Source: Elusimicrobiales bacterium (lineage in GTDB: Bacteria > Elusimicrobiota > Elusimicrobia > Elusimicrobiales > Elusimicrobiaceae). From it: DNA of 64,000 bases. Below, piece by piece: positions 1 to 8,787 of the stretch; positions within the stretch are counted from its first letter, which is position 1; each line of letters opens with the position of its first letter. The notes under the pieces are model-generated. The model saw only the letters and a list, made by a program, of their open reading frames with translations. It was not told the origin of the DNA and did not search any database. The stretch spans positions 100,529 through 164,528 of the forward strand of contig JBAZJT010000004.1 in the NCBI GenBank assembly GCA_041651175.1, given 5' to 3'. The position numbers and the translations under genes are program-made.

Positions 1-369
1 GCGGTTTTTCATCATTCGGGCGGCTGTTCCGATATCCGAATCCACGCGGCTGAAAAAATCCCGAACCTCCGGGGGGAGCGGCTGCGGGAAGGGGCTGTTT
101 TCCCCCCACAAATGAGCGAATGTGATATAGAAGGTCCGGTTGGCGCGCAGGCAGTCCGCATCCGTGCGCTTTTTGCGCCACTGCTCCAGAACGGCGTCGT
201 CTGCGCGCTGCTCTTCGGAATCCACAGACGGAGGCGGCGGAAAGGCTGCCTGCGTAAACCGCTCCGCCGGCACATAGTATGCGGCTGCGGCCCCATCGCG
301 CGGGCCGCCGGCGCAAATTCCGGCGCACTGGGCCGCCGCCAGAATCAGCGCCGCCGGCAGCAGGCGCAA
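1..369 (-). CDS. Class A nonspecific acid phosphatase (PAP2 superfamily), N-terminal part only
   Basis: The frame is open from a TTG at 369 to the left edge, so the C-terminus lies outside the window. The translation begins LRLLPAALILAAAQC, an export signal. It continues with YYVPAERFTQAAFPPPP and a stretch of the pattern S-x-EEQRADDAVLEQW, the N-terminal layout of secreted PhoN-type acid phosphatases, in which a proline-rich segment precedes a helix with alternating Asp/Glu and Arg. The visible part ends with AARMMKNR, just where the family's first PAP2 catalytic motif (K-x6-RP) is expected. Such enzymes hydrolyse phosphomonoesters in the periplasm. The start is uncertain: a GGGGAG lies only one base before the TTG and I saw no better start upstream. 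The family call rests on pattern similarity, without the catalytic histidines. Confidence 0.62.
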   Translation of the reverse strand, partial: MRLLPAALILAAAQCAGICAGGPRDGAAAAYYVPAERFTQAAFPPPPSVDSEEQRADDAVLEQWRKKRTDADCLRANRTFYITFAHLWGENSPFPQPLPPEVRDFFSRVDSDIGTAARMMKNR

Positions 370-381
370 TCTCCCCGATAA

Positions 382-708
382 CCCGGAAATTGCAGTTGGT
401 TGCGAGAACCGGGACGAAAAAGGGCGAAGCAGATTCGGCACAAAAAAGTGCGGGCAGGCCCGCAGGCCTGTAAACCCGGAAATCGCAGTTGGATTGCGGA
501 ATTCGCCGGCGGCTGGCGGGACATTCCTGTGCAGAATTTTCCTTACATACCCGGCGGGTATGCTCGTCAAATTCTGCGTCGGACTGTCCGCGCCAGCCAC
601 CGCCTCGGTTCTCGCAACCAACTGCGATTTCAGGGTAAACGCTTTTTTGTGCCGGAGATGCGAAGCCATTTTTCGTCGAATTCCGCTACTCACCTGCGAT
701 TTCAGGGT
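382..708. repeat. Nested inverted-repeat element (outer arms)
   Basis: This fills the gap between the acid phosphatase and the alpha-2-macroglobulin gene. The outer arms are about 382-452 and 640-708. Read on opposite strands, both start (A)CCC[GT]GAAAT[TC]GCAG and share blocks such as GACGAAAAA and GGCACAAAAAAG. A complete second inverted-repeat element (475-635) sits between them. The right arm runs into the alpha-2-macroglobulin gene, and the CCCTGAAAT of the repeat provides that gene's TGA stop. I see no protein gene in this stretch. Confidence 0.75.
475..635. repeat. Palindromic dispersed element, copy 1 (inner element)
   Basis: An 18-base arm CCCGGAAATCGCAGTTGG at 475-492 pairs with 618-635, with one mismatch. 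The interior is imperfectly self-complementary, giving a hairpin of about 160 nt with GTATGC/GCATAC-like sequence near its apex. The reverse complement of this copy matches the element at 53557-53717 along nearly its whole length, including the phrases GGACAGTCCGACGCAGAATT and AGGAATGTCCCGCCAGCC. It is therefore a dispersed family and not a chance palindrome. It carries no coding capacity of its own. Confidence 0.8.
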
Positions 709-3700
709 TTAACCTCCAGCCGGAACTCGTCCGAATGGGCCGAAAATTCCGGCGCGTACATGGACTGGATTTCCGCCGGGCCTATGGTGTAGACGCCGGG
801 CGTGGCGGGACGCATGGAGTATTTCAGCGTGTATTCGCCCTGCGGCAGCCACTGAATGAAAAAGTCCGTCATGGAATCTCGCGGCTCCTCGTAGCGGGAC
901 AGCAGGTCCCATTTCCAGCCGCTGGAGAGGCCCTCGTTTTCAAAACCCGCGCCGCGCATATCGCGCGCATGGACATATTCAAACTGGCTGCGGGCGGTTA
1001 TCACCAGATGAACTTCTATAAGGTCGCCCGCATTGACTTTCGCGCCCGGCAGCAGCCTGCGCAGTGTATAGCCGCCGCCGTCTTTTACCCGCGCAAAGAA
1101 CCGGCGCGATATGTTTAGCATTCCCAGCGGCGAGGAGGCAACCGGCCCCTCCGGAGTATACACGGCGTTAAGCCAGCAATAGGCCGTGCCGGGGCCGGTT
1201 TTGGCCACGCGGGCGTCCGCGCCGGAACGCGCGCCCGCTCCCGCCAGCGCATAGCGCAGCGGTTTGGCAAGCCAGTCATAGGGGCCGATTTTTTCCGTCA
1301 CATCGGTTCCGGCCCAGTTGACGCTGAAGGTTTCCGCTTTTTCCAGCGCGCCGCGCTTTTTTAACAGGTCTGTCAGCGCGAACACCGCCGCCGCCGCGGC
1401 CTTGGGCGATTTCCATTCATTGTTTTTGCGGTTCAGCAGCAGCCAGCGGGCAAGGCCATTGATGTCGGGCGAATCGGGCCGCAGCGCAAGCAGCGCGCGC
1501 AGCATGAATGCGTGTTTTTCCGTGGTGTCGTTGTACCAGAGCCAGGAATTTTTCTCCTGCGCCCAGTGCGTGCCGTATTCGTCGCGGATTGCGCCGTCCA
1601 TCGCGGCGGAAAGGTACCGGTCCGCCAGTTCGCTGTTGCCCAGCCGTAGCCAGGCATAGGCCAGCCGCGCCTTGCCGTAGGCGGTGAGCATATCGGAGAA
1701 TTCGCCGGCGAAACCGGCCCATTTCCGGGCCAGGGCGAACCCCTTTTCGTAATCCGGCCACTGCTCAGGGAAGGAACTCATCACATAGGCGGCATACACC
1801 GCCAGCGCAAGGTCCGGCGGCTTTGTATCGTCGCCAAGCAGCCGCGGAGCAGCGCCGGCGACGTAGCGCGCCGCTCTGGCGGTTATTTCGCGCGGGGCGT
1901 CCACACCGTGCGCCTCCGCCTGCGCAAAGCCGTCCAGCACGTAGAGCGTCATGTACAAATCCGCCTGGCCGCCGGGGAACCAGGGGAATCCCCCGTCCTC
2001 CAGCTGGTACTGCGCCAGCTTGTCCAGGGCGCGCTTGCGCTCGTCCTCCACCAGCGCGGGGTTTAGCAGGTCAACCGCGTTTGCACTGGCGGGGCGTCCG
2101 CGCGCAACCTCGGCCCAGGGCGTTTCCTCCAGGCTTATGCGCCTTGCGGGATTGTCGGTTTCCCAGGGCGGGGTTATGGAGCTTCTGGACGGGATTTTTG
2201 CCGCGGACGCGGCCAGATTCAGGTATGAGCCGTACAAGGCATTCACCACCGCCAGCGGCACATACCGGTCCACAAGCTGTTCCACGCAGTCGTAATCGCG
2301 CTTTTCCAGCGCGGGCAGGCTGTTTAGCAGCGTAAGCGCAAGCTGCGGCTCTATCTGCAATTGGGCGTATTCCGCGCCGGAGGAATTGGCCAGTTCCGGC
2401 AGCTCAAGCCGCGCGGAGGCGTCGCCTTCCAGCACCGCAAAAGCCGACGCCGCCTGCCGCGGGCGCGACGGCAGCACCGGCAGCTCGTTTTCCTGGGCGT
2501 CTGCAAGCCCGCCCGCCCGGGCCGAGGCCGCGACCTTGTATATCCGCGGGCCCTGCGGCGCCTGCACTTCCCACTCCAGCGAGACTGTGCCCAGCGGCTC
2601 CAGCGCGAATTTCTTCGGCGCGGCGTCAAGCGAAAACGCCTCGCCCGCCTCCGCGCCGCCTTCCGCCGTAATGGACAGCGCGGCCTCTCCCGCCAGCGGG
2701 TTATTCCCGCCGTTGCTGACGACGGTTTTTATAACGCTTCTGTCCCCCTCGCGCAGGAATCTGGGCAGTTCCGCGCGCGCCATCAGCGGCTTTACGGTGG
2801 CGGTGTTGAAGGAGACGTTCCCCGTCTTGACGTCGCGCGTCATAACATAAGCCGAGGCCTTCCAGCTTGTAAGCCGCTCCGGCACGGTGAAAGCGAAATC
2901 CGCCGCGCCGGAAAGCACCTTAAGCTGCGGGTTGTAATACGCCGTCTCGGAAAAATCGCGCCGGACAGGGGCCGCTAACCTGCGCGGACGGGAGGGCAAA
3001 GACTCGCTTTTCGCGGTCATTACCGCCGTGCCCGCTCCGGCGAAGGACTCCAGCATGACCGCAGACGCGGCCTGCGGCGCGGCGGCTAAATTCACGGCGG
3101 CGGCATCCATTGACTTGACCGCGCCGCCGGCGCTCATCGTCCTGAACACCCTCCCGCCCCAGGCGCGGGTCATAAAGGGCCGGACAGCCTCGCGCGCGAA
3201 ACGGGCCGCCGCCTGGAAAAGCGCCGTAAGCGGGCCGCTTTCAACCGGCATGTCCCAGCCGCGAAACTCAAGCAGCGAATTGCTGAACCCGGACTGGGAA
3301 TCGCGCGGCGGATAGAGCATGGCGGGCCACGGCTGCGCGTCCCGCCCGTAGTATTCCAGCGAGCGGTCGTAAACTTTCACCAGCGCCTCGCCGGAGACGG
3401 GACGCCCTGTCCCGTCCGACGCGCGCAGCTTCCACTCCGCCTTCTGGCCGGGGGAAAAGGAATCCTCATGCTGCACCGTTACGGACAGCTCCCTGTCCGC
3501 GCGGGGGACCTCCGCCCTGGCCGACGCGGAATAAAACCGGAAATCCGAGGCGCCGAACCAGCCCAGCGCAAATCCGCCGGCATGTTCCGCGCCGATTTTT
3601 ATATCCACCACGCCCGCGCCCGCCGGCGCGTTAAAGCGCGAAAGCAGGTTCCGCCCCGCCCGCACCTCCACGAATTTGGGGCCTTTGAGGCTGCCGCAGC

Positions 3701-6638
3701 CGACAAGCGCGCGCGCCGTGTCCCCCGGCTTGTAGGAGGAATGCTCAAACACCGCCGCCGGCGGCAGTTCCGCCGGGGCCGCGCCGGAATCGTCCACAAA
3801 AACCAGCACCGCGCTGTCTGCGGCGGCGCCGCCCCAGCGGTCCGGCGCGGACAGGGTGAGCCGGTACACCCCCTTCGGCAGCGGCGCAAACGCGATTTGC
3901 GACGGCGCGCCCGTGCTGAAAACCACTTTCCCGGAGGCCGCCTCCGCCCCGTCTTTTACGGAGCGGTATATTTCCTCAAGCGAAGGAGAACGCTGCCCGC
4001 CGTAAAACGGCGCCATGGCCGGTTCCGCGCCGCGGAAGCCGCCGGGTTCCGGGCCGGCGGAAGTCCGCTCATAATCCGCTGGCGGGGGGCCGAGTCTGTA
4101 TATTTTGTAGGAGCCTTCGCCGGAAAGCGGCTCCCCGTTCACATTGGTCATGCCGGCGGAAAACCCGGCGGCGGCCCCGGCAAAGAAAAATCCGGCGTCC
4201 GGCTCCGCCCGCACCACGGCGGACTGCGCGGCGGCGCGATAGGTCCGCGAGTCGGCTATGGTGCGCCCGCCGGCGTCGCGCGCAAGGACCTCAACGTCAA
4301 AGTAGCAGGGAGCGTCGTCTTCGCCGGAGGCGGGCGACGGCGTGAAATCAAAAAAGAACCTGCCGTCCGGCCCCGTGCGCGTTTCGCCGGAGGCGGCCTC
4401 CTCCGGCGCGGCGGCCTGCCAGCCGCGCCACGGGAAAACATATCCCGCGCGGCGGACCGTGTACTTCACCGAAGCCCCGGGCACGGGCGAGCCGAAATAG
4501 TACCGCACGCCGCCTTCCACCCTGGCCGGACTGCCGTACCTGAAGGAAGCCGCGGCGGAGGCCAGCTTAACCTCAAATTCGGGACGCTTGTATTCCTCAA
4601 CCGAAAATTCCGCCTGGCCGGAAAATTCGCGCCCGTACTCGCTTACCGAAGCCGACACCCTGTACTGCCCCAGCAGCTTGCCCGCCGGCACGGTAAACGC
4701 GCCCGCCGCGCTGCCCATGTCGTTTACGGACAGCTCCTTATGGTAAAAATTCTGCCAGCCCGCGTCCGAGACGGATATTTTCACCCGCGCGCCGCCGCCG
4801 TATACCCGCCAGCCGCCCTTGCGGCGGGAGAGAACCGTAACCTTGAACTTGACTTCCTGCCCGGGGCGGTAGACGGGGCGGTCGGTCTCGGCGAAGACGC
4901 CAAGCGGCTCCGGGGAGGAGCAGTCCGCGTACAAACCGCCCTGCCACCAGCCGTAAGAGCCGTTGGCGTAAAGCAGCGGGTCTATGAAAGCGCCGCAGCC
5001 CCCGTCCGCGCCCGGCATGATGCCGGCGGCATAAGAGGCGGCGCCGTCCTGCCCGGTGAAAAGCCCGCCGGTCGCGGGAACCGAGTTTGCCTCCGCGCGG
5101 TAGCTTATCCGCGCGCCGGGGACAGGCTTGCCGGTAACTGCGTCAAGCGCGTAGAGGCGGAACAGCTCCGCGCTTATCCTGCGGCGGGGCTGCTGCGGGT
5201 CAAACAGAAAATCCTCCGGGTCGCCCTTGAGGCCGCCGCTGCCCGCCAGGAAAACGGAGGTTATATTGGCTATCGCCGCCGACATGGGCGCGCGGCCCTT
5301 TTCGAATTTCGCGTCGCCGCAGGCGGCGGTTACATATATCCCCGCCCCCAGCGCGGGCGACGAGGAGAGGAAATTTTTGTATCCGTGCGGCGCGGGGTAG
5401 GACACCGCGTCCGACCATTGCGCGTCCGGCCTGCGTCCGAGGAAATGGTCAACCGCCTGCGGCGTCAGGAAACGCAGCGTCTCCGCGCCGCCCTGTCCGA
5501 TACCCTGGCCGGAAACGGAGGAAAGCTCCTGCGGTGTGGTCTTCCAGGCGCGGAAATGCACCTTCTCCAGGTTGCGCGCGGAAACCTCCGCGAAACGCCC
5601 GCCGGGCGGCGCGCTCCGCGCGGAAAATTCCAGCCGGGGCAGCCGTATCTCCGCCGACAGGCGGGCGCAGTTTTTTCCGTAATACGAATCCGGCGCGGCG
5701 GACTGCGCTTTTTTGCAAATCTCCACCGCGTCGCCGTATCTGCCGGCATCGTTGAGCAGAGAGGCGGCCTCGAAAGCGGCGCGCGCGCCCGCCGCCCCCG
5801 GCAGGGCGGACCATTTCTGCAGAACTTTCAGCGCGGCGGCCCCGTACTCCTTCTGGTTTGCGGACACCAGCCAGCCGTATTTCACCGGCAGCAGCAGCCG
5901 GTCCATTTTCCAGTTGTCGCAGGCGGGCTGCCTGCCGGCGCAGGGCGCGCCGGCGCCCTCGTATACGGCGGCGGCCTTAAGCGCGGCGGGGGCGGAGCCG
6001 TCGTAATCGTGTTTGTACTGCTCCGCCGACAATGCCCAGACATCGGGTTTTGGCCCGGCAGCCGGAGCGCCCTCCAGCAGAAAAGACGTCCAGCGCGAGA
6101 CGGCGAAATCCCACAGCGAGGGCATGTCGCCCAGCTCCGCGTTTTTGATGTTTATGAAATACCCCTCGTCTTTGAGCGGGGCGGCGGCCAGCTTGTCGCG
6201 CAGCGGCCACAGCGCGTCGTAGGCCGCGTCTATGCGCGCGCGCCACTGCGCGGCGGTGCGGTGGGTGATGTCGGCGGACTGCTCCTGCGCGTCCTCCGGC
6301 AGGCCGTAGCCGTAATGCGCCAGATAGGCGCGCCCGGCCTCGGCCTCCAGCAGCAGGAATCTCGCCTGCCACAGCGGCGCGGAGGGGCGCGGCATGGCCT
6401 CCAGCCGGCGGACGGCCTCGCCGCAGCGGTCCAGCAGGATTTCGCAGTAAACGGCGCGGTAGGCGGCCTTCAGCCCGTCTTCGGACGAGGGGGAGGCGGC
6501 TTTTCCGTAGGAGGAAATCGCCTCGTTGTAAAGCCCGCGCCCAAACAGCGAGTCCGCGCCGTCAAGCGCGCCCGCGGCGGCGCAGGCGGCAAAAGCGGAC
6601 AGGAACAACCCGGACACGCCCGTGATTTGCAATTTCAT
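702..6638 (-). CDS. Bacterial alpha-2-macroglobulin family protein (MG2 and thioester domains)
   Basis: A 1978-residue exported protein. It starts with a signal peptide (MKLQITGVSGLFLSAFAAC); a Cys follows the hydrophobic core, but the preceding residues make a poor lipobox. A helical, TPR-like region of about 300 residues comes next. Then come macroglobulin domains, including an MG2-type strand with VYRPGQEVKFKVTVL and a YKPGDTA repeat. The thioester domain contains DYDCVEQLVDRYVP; the C-x-E-Q thioester is at about Cys1451, so covalent trapping of proteases is probably intact. The alpha-toroid helices follow. By family knowledge such proteins guard the periplasm by trapping proteases, usually beside penicillin-binding protein PbpC; no pbpC is present here. 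It ends the minus-strand operon that starts at 10356, and its final codons and stop lie in a dispersed repeat. Confidence 0.93.
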   Translation of the reverse strand: MKLQITGVSGLFLSAFAACAAAGALDGADSLFGRGLYNEAISSYGKAASPSSEDGLKAAYRAVYCEILLDRCGEAVRRLEAMPRPSAPLWQARFLLLEAEAGRAYLAHYGYGLPEDAQEQSADITHRTAAQWRARIDAAYDALWPLRDKLAAAPLKDEGYFINIKNAELGDMPSLWDFAVSRWTSFLLEGAPAAGPKPDVWALSAEQYKHDYDGSAPAALKAAAVYEGAGAPCAGRQPACDNWKMDRLLLPVKYGWLVSANQKEYGAAALKVLQKWSALPGAAGARAAFEAASLLNDAGRYGDAVEICKKAQSAAPDSYYGKNCARLSAEIRLPRLEFSARSAPPGGRFAEVSARNLEKVHFRAWKTTPQELSSVSGQGIGQGGAETLRFLTPQAVDHFLGRRPDAQWSDAVSYPAPHGYKNFLSSSPALGAGIYVTAACGDAKFEKGRAPMSAAIANITSVFLAGSGGLKGDPEDFLFDPQQPRRRISAELFRLYALDAVTGKPVPGARISYRAEANSVPATGGLFTGQDGAASYAAGIMPGADGGCGAFIDPLLYANGSYGWWQGGLYADCSSPEPLGVFAETDRPVYRPGQEVKFKVTVLSRRKGGWRVYGGGARVKISVSDAGWQNFYHKELSVNDMGSAAGAFTVPAGKLLGQYRVSASVSEYGREFSGQAEFSVEEYKRPEFEVKLASAAASFRYGSPARVEGGVRYYFGSPVPGASVKYTVRRAGYVFPWRGWQAAAPEEAASGETRTGPDGRFFFDFTPSPASGEDDAPCYFDVEVLARDAGGRTIADSRTYRAAAQSAVVRAEPDAGFFFAGAAAGFSAGMTNVNGEPLSGEGSYKIYRLGPPPADYERTSAGPEPGGFRGAEPAMAPFYGGQRSPSLEEIYRSVKDGAEAASGKVVFSTGAPSQIAFAPLPKGVYRLTLSAPDRWGGAAADSAVLVFVDDSGAAPAELPPAAVFEHSSYKPGDTARALVGCGSLKGPKFVEVRAGRNLLSRFNAPAGAGVVDIKIGAEHAGGFALGWFGASDFRFYSASARAEVPRADRELSVTVQHEDSFSPGQKAEWKLRASDGTGRPVSGEALVKVYDRSLEYYGRDAQPWPAMLYPPRDSQSGFSNSLLEFRGWDMPVESGPLTALFQAAARFAREAVRPFMTRAWGGRVFRTMSAGGAVKSMDAAAVNLAAAPQAASAVMLESFAGAGTAVMTAKSESLPSRPRRLAAPVRRDFSETAYYNPQLKVLSGAADFAFTVPERLTSWKASAYVMTRDVKTGNVSFNTATVKPLMARAELPRFLREGDRSVIKTVVSNGGNNPLAGEAALSITAEGGAEAGEAFSLDAAPKKFALEPLGTVSLEWEVQAPQGPRIYKVAASARAGGLADAQENELPVLPSRPRQAASAFAVLEGDASARLELPELANSSGAEYAQLQIEPQLALTLLNSLPALEKRDYDCVEQLVDRYVPLAVVNALYGSYLNLAASAAKIPSRSSITPPWETDNPARRISLEETPWAEVARGRPASANAVDLLNPALVEDERKRALDKLAQYQLEDGGFPWFPGGQADLYMTLYVLDGFAQAEAHGVDAPREITARAARYVAGAAPRLLGDDTKPPDLALAVYAAYVMSSFPEQWPDYEKGFALARKWAGFAGEFSDMLTAYGKARLAYAWLRLGNSELADRYLSAAMDGAIRDEYGTHWAQEKNSWLWYNDTTEKHAFMLRALLALRPDSPDINGLARWLLLNRKNNEWKSPKAAAAAVFALTDLLKKRGALEKAETFSVNWAGTDVTEKIGPYDWLAKPLRYALAGAGARSGADARVAKTGPGTAYCWLNAVYTPEGPVASSPLGMLNISRRFFARVKDGGGYTLRRLLPGAKVNAGDLIEVHLVITARSQFEYVHARDMRGAGFENEGLSSGWKWDLLSRYEEPRDSMTDFFIQWLPQGEYTLKYSMRPATPGVYTIGPAEIQSMYAPEFSAHSDEFRLEVKP

Positions 6639-6678
6639 GCAGCCTCCGGCAAAGCCGCGCCCGGCGGGCGCGGCGGTT

Positions 6679-7713
6679 TCAGGTGAAAGTTTCCAGATAC
6701 GCGCAAAGGCCGCAGGATTTCGCGTCCGCGACGGCGCGGTCGTACTCGGCGACGGCGCGGGGCTTGCGGCCCAGCAGGTACAGGCATTGCGCGGCGGAAA
6801 GCCGGCTTAAAATCTCGCCCCGCTTCTCGTCGGAGCCGGAGAAAAGCGCCCGCGCCTTCATAAACTCCGCCAGCGCGGATTTCACCGCGCCGCGCTTTAG
6901 CAGTATGTTTCCGATTCCCCAGCGCACAAAGCCCAGGTCCGGCCTGTCGCCTATGCCGGAATACAGCCTGTCCGCCTTCCGGTACAGCCGCAGCGCGGCG
7001 GAGAGATCGCCTTTCTGGCGCAGCGCGTTGGCCAGGCCGCAGCTTGCATAGGCTTTGCCAAAAGCATCGTCGGAGCCGCGGAAAATTTTCTCCGCCATGC
7101 GGTAGTATTTTTCGGAAGAGGCCACGTCGCCGGCCACCCGGCACACCCCGCCCAGCCCGAACCACGCGTATCCCAGCGCGGCCCTGTCGCCCGCCGAGTA
7201 TTTGGCGGACAGCCCAAACTGCGCGATTGAGCGCCCGAAATCCCCCTCCAGCCGGTAAATGCCGCCCCGCGCCCAGCAGACATAGCCCATGGCGGAATAA
7301 TCTTTTTCCGCCGCAAAACGGGAAAACAGCGCGTCCAGCAGTTTCATGGCGGGCCTGAGTTCGCCTCTGGCGCGCAGGGCCAGCGCAAGCTCCAGTTCGC
7401 ACTGGGTTTGAAGCTGCGCGTCGCCGCGCGCGGCTTTGGCGGCGGCGCGGCAAGCGGCAATCGCGCGAACGGCAAGCCCGGATGCGCGCAGGCATTTGGC
7501 AAGCCCCAGCAGACAGGCGGCGTTTTGGCCGCCGCGGGCCAGCTTCCGCGCGCTTTCGTACTGCGCCGCCGCCGGGCCGAAGCGGCCCAGCATTCTGGCC
7601 GCCTCCGCTTTCAGATACCGCGCCTCAAAACCGCCCTGCCCGTCCAGCAGCTTCAGCGCGGGAGAGGGTTTGTCCGCGTCAAGAAGCCGTTTCGCTTTTT
7701 CCGTTTTTGTCAT
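6679..7713 (-). CDS. TPR-repeat protein
   Basis: About 344 residues, almost entirely tandem helical hairpins of TPR type. Repeated patterns include ALGYAWFGLGGVCRVAGD and AYASCGLANALRQKGDLSAA, with the usual Gly/Ala at position 8 and Ala at position 20. No signal peptide or membrane segment is seen, so it is probably a cytoplasmic scaffold. The ATG at 7713 (MTKTEKAKRLLDADKPS) is preferred over an upstream start, because the upstream extension is Arg-rich and lies entirely in another frame of the glycosylase gene. The start overlaps the end of that gene by 35 nt, indicating translational coupling. It lies 40 nt before the alpha-2-macroglobulin gene. No partner can be named. Confidence 0.8.
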   Translation of the reverse strand: MTKTEKAKRLLDADKPSPALKLLDGQGGFEARYLKAEAARMLGRFGPAAAQYESARKLARGGQNAACLLGLAKCLRASGLAVRAIAACRAAAKAARGDAQLQTQCELELALALRARGELRPAMKLLDALFSRFAAEKDYSAMGYVCWARGGIYRLEGDFGRSIAQFGLSAKYSAGDRAALGYAWFGLGGVCRVAGDVASSEKYYRMAEKIFRGSDDAFGKAYASCGLANALRQKGDLSAALRLYRKADRLYSGIGDRPDLGFVRWGIGNILLKRGAVKSALAEFMKARALFSGSDEKRGEILSRLSAAQCLYLLGRKPRAVAEYDRAVADAKSCGLCAYLETFT

Positions 7714-8407
7714 AAAGGGGGCACCCGCCGCAGCGCGGCTTTTTCCTGCAATAATTCTTTCCCAGAGCCACCAGCAGCGCGTGGAATTCGTTGTAAACCC
7801 GCGCGCTGCGCGGCAGGCTTGCCTCCAGAAATTCCTGCGCCCGCGCATATCCCGCGTCCGGGCCGAACCAGCCCAGCCTGCCGCCCGTGCGCAGCGTGTA
7901 CGCGTCAACCACGAAAACTTTTTTTTCGCCGGCGTAGAGCAGAATGGAATCCGCCGTTTCCGGCCCTATGCCCCACAGCGACAGCAGCTCCTCCCGCAAC
8001 GCGGCGGCCGCGCCGCCGCCAAGCCAGGCGGCCATGTCCGAGCCGGGCTTTGCCGCCAGATGGCGGCAGAACAGGCGCAGCTTTTTCTCCTTCTGGGCGA
8101 AATAACCGGAAGGGCGGATAAGCGCGCGCAGCCGCGCGGGCGGGGTTTTCAGCAGCCGCCCCGGCGTCCTGACGCCGGCGCGGTTGAGGTTTTCAAGGGC
8201 GCGCTCCGCATTGGCCCACGCGGTGTTCTGTGTCAGTATCGCGCCCAATGCCATTTCAAAGCGGGCCGCGCCGCCGCCGGCGGAATAATCCCCCGGATGA
8301 TAGCCGGGGCGCGCCGCGCCCTTTTCCGTAACCGGCCACCAGCCCTGCGGCCCGAAAAAATCCAGCAGCCTGCGGTACACGGCGCGCGGCGCGCCGGAAC
8401 AAATCAT
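7679..8407 (-). CDS. Endonuclease III-superfamily DNA glycosylase, MagIII-like
   Basis: 242 residues with the HhH-GPD layout: GWWPVT near the N-terminus, MALGAILTQNTAW, IRPSGYFAQKEKKLRLFC, the helix-hairpin-helix LWGIGPETADSILLYA, and the catalytic Asp in VVDAYTLR. The WWP and RPSGF/Y-x-QK motifs resemble the 3-methyladenine glycosylase MagIII of Helicobacter more than classical Nth. The Lys that Nth uses as nucleophile is replaced in GIGPETA, so a monofunctional base-excision glycosylase is likely. The C-terminus has CRKKPRCGGCPLY, only three of the four cysteines of the usual iron-sulphur loop. The ATG at 8407 overlaps the receiver gene's stop as ATGA. The substrate is inferred. Confidence 0.85.
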   Translation of the reverse strand: MICSGAPRAVYRRLLDFFGPQGWWPVTEKGAARPGYHPGDYSAGGGAARFEMALGAILTQNTAWANAERALENLNRAGVRTPGRLLKTPPARLRALIRPSGYFAQKEKKLRLFCRHLAAKPGSDMAAWLGGGAAAALREELLSLWGIGPETADSILLYAGEKKVFVVDAYTLRTGGRLGWFGPDAGYARAQEFLEASLPRSARVYNEFHALLVALGKNYCRKKPRCGGCPLYDKNGKSETAS

Positions 8408-8787
8408 TTCGGCAGAAAACGCAGCGCCTCGTCCAGAATGGCGTCCAGGTCGTAGGGCTTGGCCACGAAATGGTCCGCGCCCGCCTCTCTGGCGCGGTCC
8501 ACCTGCTCCGGCCTGGTCAGCGTTGACATGATTACAATCGGGATTTTCCAGGTGGCATTGTCGGTCTTGAGCGTTTTGCACACGTCGTAGCCGCTTATCT
8601 TGGGCAGCATCAGGTCCAGCAGCACCAGCGCGGGCTTTTCGCGGCGGGCCAGCTCTATGGCGGCGACGCCGTCGCGCGCCAGAATCACTTCCAGCCCTTT
8701 CAGTTCAAGAACGCCGCAGAGCGCGGTAGCAAGCTCCTTGCTGTCTTCCACCACCAGAACCTTGTGTTTGGGTTTGTCAGCCGTCAT
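8404..8787 (-). CDS. Stand-alone response-regulator receiver protein
   Basis: 127 residues, a CheY-like receiver with no output domain. It has the acidic pair in VLVVEDSKE, the phospho-acceptor Asp in LVLLDLMLP, the conserved Thr/Ser in IVIMSTLT and the Lys in FVAKPYD. The start is the ATG at 8787, preceded by AAGGAGG at good spacing and overlapping the end of the carbonic anhydrase gene by 11 nt. No histidine kinase is in the window, so the signal source is unknown. It could act on a protein partner such as the neighbouring TPR protein; that link is only suggested by gene order. Confidence 0.92.
   Translation of the reverse strand: MTADKPKHKVLVVEDSKELATALCGVLELKGLEVILARDGVAAIELARREKPALVLLDLMLPKISGYDVCKTLKTDNATWKIPIVIMSTLTRPEQVDRAREAGADHFVAKPYDLDAILDEALRFLPK

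Noticed and set aside
12..296. Minus-strand ATG-started open frame of 94 codons
   Set aside because: Another minus-strand frame, open from a TTG at 369 to the left edge, encodes a signal peptide and a PhoN-like N-terminus; the 94-codon frame looks random.
3468..6686. Plus-strand open frame of 1072 codons opposite the alpha-2-macroglobulin gene
   Set aside because: It mirrors a GC-rich coding strand: Arg/Gly/Ala-rich without motifs. The minus-strand frame has clear MG2 and thioester motifs.
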